Source of the DNA: Candidatus Eiseniibacteriota bacterium
GTDB lineage: Bacteria > Eisenbacteria > RBG-16-71-46
Length of the DNA stretch: 9,598 bases
Direction: 5' to 3'
Assembly (NCBI GenBank): GCA_005893185.1
Contig: VBOS01000309.1
Coordinates: 1-9,598 of the forward strand
The translations under genes were made by a program, and so were the position numbers. Positions 1-6,609 of this stretch are shown here, in pieces. The first letter of the stretch is position 1. Each line of letters begins with the position of its first letter. Below the pieces are notes generated by a model. It was not told the origin of the DNA. It did not search any database and saw only the letters and a program-made list of their open reading frames with translations.

Positions 1-762
1 GAAATCATTCTCAATCTCAAGCAGGTGCGCCTCAAGCTCGAGGGCGATGGCCCCAAGAAGGCCACGTTCGAGATGCGGGGCAAGGGCGAGGTGCGCGCCG
101 GGGACCTCAAGGTGGATGCCGATGTCCAGGTCTTGAACCCCGACCTCCACATCGCAACGCTCAATCGCGACGGCGATCTGCGCATGGAGGTCGAGATCAG
201 CGGCGGCCGTGGCTACTTGTCCGCCGACCAGCACTCGCTGACCGACCGCCCGATCGGGGTGATCCCGATCGACTCGCTGTTCTCGCCGGTCACGCGCGTC
301 AACTTCCAGGTGGAGGCCACGCGACTCGGCCAGCGGATCGACTACGACAAGCTGACCGTTGAGGTGTGGACCGACGGCAGCATCCTGCCTTCGGACTCGG
401 TCGCGGTGGCGGCCAAGATCCTGCGCGACCACTTCAACCTCTTCATCCACTTCGAGGAGCCGATCGAAGAGGAGGTCGAGGAGGAGGTGGACGAGGAGCT
501 GGAACGCATTCGCAAGCTGCTCAACAAGAGCGTGGACGAGCTCGAGCTGTCGGTGCGGTCCAGCAACTGCCTGCGCGCGGCCGAGATCAAGAGCATCGGG
601 GACCTGGTCCAGAAGGGGGAGCCGGAGATGCTCAAGTTCCGCAACTTCGGCCGCAAGTCCCTGAAGGAGATCCAGGACATCCTGGGCGAGATGGGCCTGC
701 ACTTCGGGATGGACATCAGCCGATACCGCGAAGGCCTCCCGATCATGGAGGCAGGGCGCTAG
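1..762 (+). CDS. rpoA: DNA-directed RNA polymerase subunit alpha, 3' part (5' end outside window)
   Basis: Alpha forms the dimer on which core RNA polymerase assembles, and its C-terminal domain contacts UP elements and activators. The reading frame is open from base 1 (it begins EIILNLKQ), so the gene starts upstream of the window; the GTG at 25 is internal. The visible 253 residues contain the end of the N-terminal assembly domain (to about residue 150), a strongly acidic linker of alternating E/V (about 152-168) and a complete alpha-CTD (about 175-240). In the CTD, VRSSNC carries the equivalents of E. coli R265 (here R186) and N268 (N189), which bind DNA. The motif FGRKSLKEI carries the second helix-hairpin-helix contact, and the protein ends near LHFGMDI as is usual. 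rplQ follows after 35 bases, the standard rpoA-rplQ order at the end of the alpha operon. Identification is secure. Confidence 0.97.
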   Translation, partial: EIILNLKQVRLKLEGDGPKKATFEMRGKGEVRAGDLKVDADVQVLNPDLHIATLNRDGDLRMEVEISGGRGYLSADQHSLTDRPIGVIPIDSLFSPVTRVNFQVEATRLGQRIDYDKLTVEVWTDGSILPSDSVAVAAKILRDHFNLFIHFEEPIEEEVEEEVDEELERIRKLLNKSVDELELSVRSSNCLRAAEIKSIGDLVQKGEPEMLKFRNFGRKSLKEIQDILGEMGLHFGMDISRYREGLPIMEAGR

Positions 763-797
763 CCCTTGGGGGCGGCGCCTCGAAAGAGAGAAGGCCC

Positions 798-1376
798 ATG
801 CGACATCGCAAAGACCATCGCAAGCTGAGCCGCACCGCATCGCACCGACGCGCTGTGCTGCGCAACCTGGTCACGGCGCTGTTCCAGTACGAGCGCATCG
901 AGACCACGACCGCGAAAGCCAAGGAGGCGCGGCGGCTGGCCGAGCGCCTGATCACGTTTGGCAAGCGCGGTGACCTCGCGGCGCGCCGCCACGTCGCCCG
1001 CTTCGTCACCCGGCCCGCCGTCACCGTCAAGCTGTTCGGAACGATCGCGCCCTGGTACGCCGAGCGGCAGGGAGGCTATACGCGCATCGTGCGGCTCGGG
1101 ACGCGCTTGGGAGACGCGGGCGAGACCGCGTATCTCGAGCTCGTGAAGAGCGCAGAGCAGAAGGAAAAGGAGCGCGCGGCGCGCATCGCGGCCGCCGAGG
1201 CGAAGGAGAAGGCGCTCAAGGGCGAGAGGCCCGCGAAGAAGGCGAAGGCGGCGGAGGCCGAGGCGGCCGCGGCCGAGGAGGAGAAGACGAAGCGCGGTCG
1301 CAGGCGCGAGGAGAGGGAATCCGAAATCTCCGCTCCGGCCAAGAAGCGCACCCGGACCGGCGTGAAGACCGGCTGA
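798..1376 (+). CDS. rplQ: 50S ribosomal protein L17 with long charged C-terminal extension
   Basis: L17 is a large-subunit protein near the peptide exit tunnel. The ATG at 798 gives the canonical N-terminus MRHRKDHRKLSRTASHRRA, preceded by a purine-rich GAGAAGG (788-794) at short spacing. The conserved core runs to about residue 116: LRNLVTALFQYERIETT, then the KAKEARRLAERLIT helix, then GGYTRIVRLG, then AYLELV. Total length is 192 aa, whereas typical bacterial L17 is about 115-130. The remaining roughly 75 residues are low-complexity A/E/K/R sequence, probably a charged helix followed by a disordered basic tail. Tails of this kind are known on L17 in several phyla and their function is not established. 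The gene lies 35 bases after rpoA and is almost certainly co-transcribed with it. Confidence 0.97.
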   Translation: MRHRKDHRKLSRTASHRRAVLRNLVTALFQYERIETTTAKAKEARRLAERLITFGKRGDLAARRHVARFVTRPAVTVKLFGTIAPWYAERQGGYTRIVRLGTRLGDAGETAYLELVKSAEQKEKERAARIAAAEAKEKALKGERPAKKAKAAEAEAAAAEEEKTKRGRRREERESEISAPAKKRTRTGVKTG

Positions 1377-1454
1377 CCCTGGGCGCACCCGGGCACGAGG
1401 CGTAGATCCAGGCTTCCTGCGGGCTCGGCGGCCCGTCGCGGCGGGCTCGACATC

Positions 1455-1459
1455 GGAGG
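1455..1459 (+). promoter_or_regulatory. Shine-Dalgarno site supporting a GTG start
   Basis: GGAGG lies four bases upstream of the GTG at 1464. It is the only good ribosome binding site near the 5' end of this reading frame, and the start gives a clean signal peptide, so it decides the start codon. Confidence 0.6.
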
Positions 1460-1463
1460 CGGC

Positions 1464-2732
1464 GTGACCCGCGGCGTTTTCGCGGTTGCCGCGCTTGCCG
1501 CAGCCGTCGTGAGCGCGCCGCCCGTGGTCGCCGATCCCATGCCCGATCTGACGGCGCCCGCGGAGGCGATCGGCGCGGCGCTCGACAGCGTGGGAGCGCG
1601 GCCGGCGCCGCCCTTCCTCGCGCGTCCCGATTCGAGCGCGCACGGCCTGGACTATCTGTGGGTGGTGCGCTGGTCGCTCACCGACTCCGCGAGGATCGAG
1701 CAGGCGGTTGCGCGGGCGCGAGAGATCGGCGTGAAGGGGCTGCTCGCCCAGGTCGTGGGTCGCGGGGACGCGTACTATCGCTCGGACCTGCTGCCGCGCG
1801 CCGAGTCGCTTGCCGAGCCGGACTTCGACCCGCTCGGCTTGTTGATCTCGCGCGCGCACGCGGCTGGTCTCGAGGTGCACGCCTGGGTGAACTGCATGCT
1901 CGTCTGGTCGCTTCCGCATCGGCCGCGCGATCCGCGCCACGTTGTGAACGCGCATCCCGAGTGGATCGCCCGGCTCGCGAACGGGCGGCCGATGACGAGC
2001 CTGACCCCGCGCCAGTGTCGCCGGCTGGGCGTCGAGGGGGTGTTCCTGTCGCCGGCGTTTCCGGGCGTGCGCGCCTGGCTGGGATCGATCGTGAGGGAAA
2101 TCGTGGAACGATACGCGGTGGACGGCGTGCAACTCGACTATATCCGGCTGCCCGGCGTGCAGCTCGATGGAGACGCCGGGGCGTTCGCGGGCGACGCGCC
2201 CGGCGCCGGGGAGCATCCAGCGGGCGCGCGGCGGGGTTCCGCCGCGCCGGCCCGGGTGCAGACGCCGCGCACGGATTCCGAGTGCGCCCACGTGGCGGCC
2301 GTGGTGGGGGAGGTGCGTGACTCGCTCACCCGGGTCCGCCCCGGGCTGCCGCTGAGCGCGGCCGTGCTCGCGGACACGGCGGTGGCCGAGCGGGCGAACG
2401 CGCAGCGCTGGACGTCGTGGCTGCGCGACGGCCTCATCGACCGCGCCTTCGCCATGTGCTACGCGCCCCCGTTGCGCACCGTCGTCGCCCAGCTGCTGAG
2501 CTTCGCGGCATCGCCGGGGGTGCAGCGGCGCGTCGTCCCCGGGTTTGCGATCTACAACACGGCACCCGCGACCGCCGCGGCCAAGATCAGGGCCGCACGG
2601 GCGCTCGGCTTCGCCGAGCTCGCGCTCTACTCGTACGACGCGCTCAAGCCCGACTACTGGCGGAGCCTGCGCAAGGACCTCGATGCTCCAGCCCCGGGCC
2701 CGCGCGTCGCCTCACCGGGAGGGACGCGATGA
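1464..2732 (+). CDS. Exported GHL10-like (DUF187) glycosidase-family TIM-barrel protein
   Basis: This is a 422-aa protein with an N-terminal signal peptide (hydrophobic, Ala/Val-rich, residues about 4-22, likely cleavage after VVADP or nearby), so it acts outside the cytoplasm. The body resembles the glycosyl-hydrolase-like GHL10 family (formerly DUF187). Family-like features are YLWVVRW (65-70), an EIGVKGLLAQV strand (88-97) and FDPLGLLISRAHAAGLEVHAW (121-141). HPEWIARL (164-171) follows, then VFLSPAFPGVRAWL (193-206) and VDGVQLDYIRLPG (219-231), where D225 sits at the likely active-site strand. Residues about 232-272 are a Gly/Ala/Arg-rich low-complexity insert before the barrel resumes. 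GHL10 proteins are predicted to act on cell-wall or exopolysaccharide glycans, but the substrate here is unknown. The GTG start is chosen for its Shine-Dalgarno and signal peptide. The stop overlaps the typA start (ATGA), which suggests translational coupling. A non-catalytic carbohydrate-binding role cannot be excluded. Confidence 0.85.
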   Translation: MTRGVFAVAALAAAVVSAPPVVADPMPDLTAPAEAIGAALDSVGARPAPPFLARPDSSAHGLDYLWVVRWSLTDSARIEQAVARAREIGVKGLLAQVVGRGDAYYRSDLLPRAESLAEPDFDPLGLLISRAHAAGLEVHAWVNCMLVWSLPHRPRDPRHVVNAHPEWIARLANGRPMTSLTPRQCRRLGVEGVFLSPAFPGVRAWLGSIVREIVERYAVDGVQLDYIRLPGVQLDGDAGAFAGDAPGAGEHPAGARRGSAAPARVQTPRTDSECAHVAAVVGEVRDSLTRVRPGLPLSAAVLADTAVAERANAQRWTSWLRDGLIDRAFAMCYAPPLRTVVAQLLSFAASPGVQRRVVPGFAIYNTAPATAAAKIRAARALGFAELALYSYDALKPDYWRSLRKDLDAPAPGPRVASPGGTR

Positions 2733-4642
2733 GCACTCCCAGCGGGCCGGCGGGCGCCGGGGCCAGGAGCACGGCGGCCGCCGCGAATCCAACGGCGGCT
2801 CCCGCAGTGCCGGACCCTTCCGCTGCGACCCGCGACGACCTGCGCAACATCGCCATCATCGCCCACGTGGACCACGGCAAGACCACGCTGGTGGACGCGC
2901 TGCTGTGGCAGAGCGGCGTATTCCGCGAGAATCAGGAGGTGGTCGAACGGGTGATGGACTCGAACGATCTGGAGCGCGAGAAGGGCATCACGATTCTCGC
3001 CAAGAACACCGCGATCCGATTCGGCCGGCACAAGATCAACATCGTGGACACGCCCGGGCACGCCGACTTCGGCGGCGAGGTCGAGCGCACGCTCCAGATG
3101 GTGGACGGCGTGCTGCTGCTGGTGGACGCCAGCGAAGGCCCGCTGCCTCAGACGCGCTTCGTCCTGAAGAAGGCCCTCGAGCTCTCGCTGCCCCCGATCG
3201 TTGTGATCAACAAGATCGACCGCAAAGACGCGCGCCCGCAGGAGGTGCTGAACGAGATCTACGATCTCTTCATCGACCTCGACGCCCACGAAGACCAGCT
3301 CGAGTTCCCGGTGCTCTACACGAACGCGCGCGCCGGCTTGTGCCGCCTGCGCCCCGAGGGCGAAGACCAGCGCCTGGGCCCGCTCTTCGAGCAGATCGTG
3401 CGCACCATTCCCGCGCCGCGCTACGACCCCTCGATGCCGCTCCAGATGCGCGTGCTCAACCTCGACTACTCGGATTTCGTCGGGCGCCTGGCGATCGGCC
3501 GCATCGTGAACGGGCGCGTGCGCGCCCGGCAGGACGTTGCGCTGTGCCGGCTCGACGGGAGCATGGGCCGAGCGCGGGTCACGAACCTCTATGCGTTCGA
3601 GGGGCTCGAGCGTGTCGAGGTGGAGGAGGCGGGGCCCGGCGACATCGTCGCGCTCGCGGGCTTCGAGGTCGTGAACATCGGCGAGACGATCAGCGATCTC
3701 GAGGACCCGCGCCCGCTGCCGCGCATCACCGTGGACGAGCCCACGGTGAGCATGATGTTCTCGATCAACACCTCGCCGCTGGTGGGGCAGGAAGGCAAGT
3801 TCGTCACGTCCCGCCACCTCCGGGAGCGGCTCGAGCGTGAGATCCTCACGAACGCGAGCCTGCGCGTGGCGGCGGGGGATACCCCCGACGTCTTCATCGT
3901 GTCGGGCCGCGGCGAGCTCCAGATGGCGATCCTGATCGAGACCATGCGACGGGAGGGCTTCGAGCTCGCGGTCGGGAAGCCGGAGGTGATCACTCGGACC
4001 GAGAACGGCGTTCGGCAGGAGCCGATGGAGAAGTTGGTGATCGACTGCCCCGAGGAGTTCGTCGGGGTGGTGACCGAGAAGATCGGGCGCCGCAAGGGCC
4101 GCATGACGAACATGGTGAACCACGGCACCGGGCGCGTGCGGCTCGAGTTCCGCATCCCCTCGCGCGGCCTCATCGGATTCCGCAGCCAGTTCCTCACCGA
4201 CACCCGCGGCACCGGGCTCTTGAACCATCTGTTCGACGGCTACGAGCCGTGGCAGGGCGAGATCCCGCACCGCGTCTCCGGCGCGCTGGTGGCCGACCGC
4301 GCCGGGCGCACCACCGCCTACGCGATCGAGCACCTCCAGGACCGCGGCGAGATGTTCGTCGAGCCCGGCGAGCGGGTTTACGAGGGCATGGTGATCGGAG
4401 AGAACGCGCGCGAGGAGGACATCGACGTCAACGTGGTCAAGGAGAAGAAGCTCACGAACATGCGTGCCTCGACCGCGGAGGAGGGGATCCAGCTCCTGCC
4501 TGCGCACAAGCTCTCGCTCGAGCAGCTCCTGGAGTGGATCCGCGAAGACGAGCTGCTCGAGGTGACCCCGCAGTCCTCGCGGATCCGGAAGCGCATCCTG
4601 CAGGCAAACATCCGGCCGCGCTACTGGCAGAGCGGATCGTAA
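2729..4642 (+). CDS. typA: Translational GTPase TypA/BipA
   Basis: TypA is a ribosome-associated GTPase of the EF-G superfamily involved in 50S biogenesis and stress or cold adaptation. All GTPase motifs are visible: G1 AHVDHGKT (45-52), G2 threonine in KGITIL (T88), G3 DTPGH (107-111), G4 NKID (161-164) and a G5-like TNARAG (198-203). Domain II, the EF-G-like domains and the BipA-specific C-terminal domain follow, including RGLIGFRSQFLTDTRGTG and the conserved end region ANIRPRYW. Length is 637 aa against about 605-615 usually; the surplus is an N-terminal extension of about 34 residues rich in A/P/S/T before DDLRNIAIIAHVDHG. The ATG at 2729 has GGGAGGG at 2717-2723 and overlaps the upstream stop, so the extension is probably translated. 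The only alternative would be an unusual start nearer codon 36. The identification is secure. Confidence 0.97.
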   Translation: MSTPSGPAGAGARSTAAAANPTAAPAVPDPSAATRDDLRNIAIIAHVDHGKTTLVDALLWQSGVFRENQEVVERVMDSNDLEREKGITILAKNTAIRFGRHKINIVDTPGHADFGGEVERTLQMVDGVLLLVDASEGPLPQTRFVLKKALELSLPPIVVINKIDRKDARPQEVLNEIYDLFIDLDAHEDQLEFPVLYTNARAGLCRLRPEGEDQRLGPLFEQIVRTIPAPRYDPSMPLQMRVLNLDYSDFVGRLAIGRIVNGRVRARQDVALCRLDGSMGRARVTNLYAFEGLERVEVEEAGPGDIVALAGFEVVNIGETISDLEDPRPLPRITVDEPTVSMMFSINTSPLVGQEGKFVTSRHLRERLEREILTNASLRVAAGDTPDVFIVSGRGELQMAILIETMRREGFELAVGKPEVITRTENGVRQEPMEKLVIDCPEEFVGVVTEKIGRRKGRMTNMVNHGTGRVRLEFRIPSRGLIGFRSQFLTDTRGTGLLNHLFDGYEPWQGEIPHRVSGALVADRAGRTTAYAIEHLQDRGEMFVEPGERVYEGMVIGENAREEDIDVNVVKEKKLTNMRASTAEEGIQLLPAHKLSLEQLLEWIREDELLEVTPQSSRIRKRILQANIRPRYWQSGS

Positions 4643-4759
4643 GCGCCGCCCGCTGCGATCCCGTCGTGCGGGCCTGGATGACGCGGAACGGAGCCTACTT
4701 CAGTCGGGCGGCCCAGTCCCAACGCACGCTACACGCGACGGGACGGCTCTCCGGCTCGC

Positions 4760-4789
4760 TTGACCCTGACTTCGCGCGGTCGCTAGACT
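4760..4789 (+). promoter_or_regulatory. Putative sigma70-type promoter of the tRNA-Asn gene
   Basis: TTGACC (4760-4765, five of six matches to TTGACA) and TAGACT (4784-4789, four of six to TATAAT) are separated by 18 bases. Transcription would start near 4796, giving a leader of about 45 bases before the tRNA. It is the best match seen in the 200-base space between typA and the tRNA, and its position suits a free-standing tRNA unit. This is inferred from sequence only. Confidence 0.55.
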
Positions 4790-4842
4790 CCTCCGCCTGC
4801 TTCCACGCAAGGTCCGCGGGCCGCGACGACCCGATGGGTTTT

Positions 4843-4917
4843 TCCTCGGTAGCTCAACGGCAGAGCATCCGGCTGTTAACCGGAGGGTTGTAGGTTCGAA
4901 TCCTACCCGAGGAGCCA
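4843..4917 (+). tRNA. tRNA-Asn (anticodon GUU), CCA encoded
   Basis: The full cloverleaf can be drawn. The acceptor stem is TCCTCGG (4843-4849) with CCGAGGA (4907-4913). The D-arm is GCTC...GAGC. The anticodon stem is TCCGG (4868-4872) with CCGGA (4880-4884) around the loop CTGTTAA, placing the anticodon GTT at 4875-4877. The T-arm is GTAGG-TTCGAAT-CCTAC. The discriminator base is G4914 and CCA at 4915-4917 is encoded in the gene. GUU reads the asparagine codons AAC and AAU. It has its own promoter candidate upstream and a strong terminator downstream, so it appears to be a single-gene transcript. Confidence 0.98.
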
Positions 4918-4927
4918 GTTCCGAGAG

Positions 4928-4957
4928 CCCCCGTAACTCTTTGAGTTGCGGGGGTTT
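4928..4957 (+). terminator. Rho-independent terminator after tRNA-Asn
   Basis: The 5' arm at 4928-4939 (CCCCCGTAACTC) pairs with 4943-4954 (GAGTTGCGGGGG) in a 12-bp stem with one T-G wobble and a TTT loop, followed by TTTCTC. It begins 11 bases after the tRNA CCA. The T-run is short, but the stem is very stable. On the opposite strand no T-run follows, so it is oriented to stop tRNA transcription. Confidence 0.85.
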
Positions 4958-4982
4958 CTCGCTTCGTTCGCGCCTCTCCGAA

Positions 4983-5010
4983 AGCTGGCGCTGCTACCGG
5001 CAGCGCAGCT
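4983..5010 (-). terminator. Candidate terminator of the leftward gene cluster
   Basis: AGCT + GCGCTGC (4983-4994, with one bulged G at 4987) pairs with GCAGCGC + AGCT (5000-5010) around a five-base loop, giving 11 bp. On the - strand the stem starts about 30 bases past the stop codon at 5042 and is followed by only TTTC. It is placed correctly to end the leftward transcript, but the poor T-tract makes intrinsic termination uncertain. The tRNA terminator stem just beyond could add a second pause. Confidence 0.45.
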
Positions 5011-5041
5011 GTCACACGGCGCGCATCCCGTCGCCCCGTGA

Positions 5042-5308
5042 TCAGGGCGTCAGCACGAACGGCTTCGCTTCCTTCAGGTTCCCGGATCGGAGCCTCACCC
5101 AGTAGAGTCCGGCCTGCGCGTGCTCCGCGTTGACCATGCCGTTCCACGAGAACGTGTGCTCACCCGCGGAGAGATCTCCGCGCCACAGCGTCGTCAGGCG
5201 GCGGCCCGCCACGTCGTCGATCGAGAGCTCGACCCACTGCGCGCGCGGGACCGTGATCGCCAGGGACATGCCGCGCCGCGCCGGATTGGGCGCCGGGGAG
5301 CGCGAGAA
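5042..5308 (-). other. FlgD-like / type IX-like C-terminal sorting domain (part of the frameshifted gene)
   Basis: The final 88 residues run SPAPNPARRGMSLAITVP, LSIDDVAGRRLTTLWRGDL, then GEHTFSWNGMV, then AGLYWVRLRSGN, ending KPFVLTP. The N-P motif followed by a V-x-L-x-(I/V)-x-D-(V/L)-x-G-R strand, a turn, and a G-x-Y-x-(V/L)-R-L final strand is the usual pattern of FlgD Ig-like and type IX secretion tails. Such tails direct or attach proteins to the outer surface in FCB-group bacteria. Its presence implies that the organism has, or once had, a matching secretion system; none is visible in the window. Confidence 0.7.
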
Positions 5309-5701
5309 GTGAACATCGCCCGATGGCCTCGAAGGGGGTGGAACGTCGAGCGGGTCAAAGGCGGTGCCAACCGTGCAGGCCATGCTGCGCCAACAGCCGT
5401 TCCCGCCCCCCGTAAACCCCCCGCCGTCGTCGCAGATAAGCTGGACTACGGTCTGAGCAGTGATGCGGGTGTTGGGCACGATGCAGCCCTCGGGGTGGTA
5501 ACCGTCTGGAAACGCAGGGGCGCGCTCGACCGGCGCGTTGAGGGAGCTCCCCGACCAGGTGAACAACCGGAAATCCAGAGGAGCGACGGGCGGGCTGCTG
5601 GCGGGGCCATAGGAGCCGGCCGTGATGACATACTGCCCGGGGTACGTGTAATCGATGCTGCGAATGCCACGGCCGCCGAGGGGGAGCACGATGGGCACGC
5701 C

Positions 5702-5705
5702 AAAA
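5702..5705 (-). other. Frameshift position: run of four T on the coding strand
   Basis: In the upstream frame the codons just before this point end mostly in G or C (ATC ACC TAC GCC CGG ACC TGG CGC CGC). In the downstream frame the same bases give many A/T-ending codons, so the upstream frame was probably the coding one up to here. Removing one T from the TTTT run gives ...RRPFGVPIVLPLGGRGIRS, joining the two halves without loss. An extra T is therefore the simplest cause. Confidence 0.6.
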
Positions 5706-6544
5706 TGGGCGGCGCCAGGTCCGGGCGTAGGTGATGAGCGCGTGGGTCCGCGGCGATGTAGAGGTCGTGGGTCCGGAAGGGTTGACCATCGGCGCGCGCA
5801 ACCCGAGGTAGGCGGTCGTTCCGTCCGGCGCCAGCGTCATGCCTTCGAGGTTGAACGCATTGATCAAATCCGAGGACACACCGTTCGCGGCACTGGCGAC
5901 CAGCCCGAAGTAATTGGCCCCCAGGCCATGAAGGTTGTTCTGGTCCCAGGCCAGGATGTCGTCGCGCAGCTTGTCGTAGCGGCCGACGTAGGTCAGCGTG
6001 TAGGGAGGGGACCCGGTCCCGTCTCCTTTGACCGTCGTCGCGAAGAGCCGGCTGCGATCGGGCCGGAGATTCCCGCCCTTGGAGTTGCTCATCGAGCCGG
6101 CCCAGTAGATGCGCGTTCCGCTCGAGTCGACCATCTTCACCGCCGCCTCGATGTCCACAGACGAGTCGCCGCTCGTGACGACCAGGCCCAGGTACGGATG
6201 CGAGTCGAATGAATAGATCGCGCTCTGGCACGAGCTGCCGGGGTACCGCGCGAAGAGGCCGAGGACTTCGTATGCGTTGTTGTTGACGAACATCAAGCTG
6301 TCGCCCATGGCTACGGCACCGGAAGCATCGCCAAAGGTGGAGTGGTGGGTCCACACTTGTATGATCTGGGCCTGGCTGGAAAGCGGCAGCAGGGCAGAAA
6401 ACCCGGCGCCCACGAGCCACACCCAGCCTGCCAACCTTGGGCCGCGGCGGGTCGCACTCCAGGCGGGCACAGGCTTGAAATCCGCACCGTGACGGGCTCC
6501 CTCCCGCTTGCCGTCCTCCCTCGGGTGCCCTGTCATGTCAAGAG

Positions 6545-6549
6545 TCCTC
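6545..6549 (-). promoter_or_regulatory. Shine-Dalgarno site favouring the start at 6536
   Basis: GAGGA on the - strand lies eight bases before the ATG at 6536. The alternative in-frame ATG at 6551 overlaps this element and has only a weak purine stretch upstream. Confidence 0.45.
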
Positions 6550-6570
6550 ATTCGTCTCGGTCGCGCTCAG

Positions 6571-6595
6571 CCGGACCGAGGGCCTCGGTTACCGG
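6571..6595. other. Intergenic hairpin between the last two genes of the leftward cluster
   Basis: CCGG + ACCGAG (6571-6580) pairs with CTCGGT (6584-6589) + CCGG (6592-6595), with a two-base TA bulge and a three-base loop, for 10 bp. It lies in the 73-base gap between the stop at 6610 and the start at 6536. No T-run follows on either strand, so it is not an intrinsic terminator. It could stabilise or process the transcript, or be chance in GC-rich DNA. Confidence 0.45.
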
Positions 6596-6609
6596 CAAGC
6601 GCCGTCGTG

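Larger units (their letters stand above)
5042..6536 (-). pseudogene. Exported beta-propeller-like protein with FlgD-like C-terminal tail, frameshifted
   Basis: Two overlapping - strand frames make one protein. The 5' part runs from about 6536 and reads out of frame after about 5702, reaching a stop at 5355. The 3' part continues the homology from about 5701 to the stop at 5042. The ATG at 6536 is preferred (GAGGA at 6545-6549, eight bases away); an ATG at 6551 in the same frame is possible. A basic N-region about 35 residues long precedes a hydrophobic stretch ending SSQAQ, a likely signal peptide. The body has propeller-like DIEA...RIYWAGSMSN, LRPDRSRLFAT, NLEGMTLAPDGTTAYLGLRAP and, after the shift, LGGRGIRSIDY and a YHPEGCIVP blade. 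This layout recalls exported DUF3616/esterase-like propellers, though I do not recognise a named gene. The last 90 or so residues form an Ig-like FlgD/type IX sorting tail. It is either a real pseudogene or one sequencing or assembly indel. Confidence 0.75.

Noticed and set aside
759..2291. Long open frame on the - strand (510 codons)
   Set aside because: It lies antisense to rplQ and the GHL10-like gene. Its product is Arg/Gly/Ala-rich with no recognisable motif, as expected for a shadow frame opposite high-GC codons.
2654..4507. Long open frame on the - strand (617 codons)
   Set aside because: It is antisense to typA, which is unmistakable. The product is His/Arg/Ala/Leu-rich with no domain.
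4648..4673. GCCCGC...GCGGGC inverted repeat just after the typA stop
   Set aside because: A six-base stem with a 14-base loop and no T-run; common by chance at this GC content.
4643..4842. Possible small gene between typA and the tRNA
   Set aside because: No start with a Shine-Dalgarno site and no recognisable peptide; only a promoter candidate for the tRNA is supported.
4829..4843. ACCC-GAT-GGGT followed by five T, resembling a terminator just before the tRNA
   Set aside because: The stem is only four base pairs and the last T is the first base of the tRNA. It more likely belongs to the tRNA leader.
4249..4893. Open frame running from within typA across the tRNA on the + strand
   Set aside because: It is out of frame with typA and its end is translated tRNA sequence; a well-known annotation artefact.
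4854..5147. Open frame on the - strand covering the tRNA and terminator
   Set aside because: Its C-terminus (SGRIRTYNPPVNSRMLCR) is the tRNA-Asn read backwards, a typical spurious protein.
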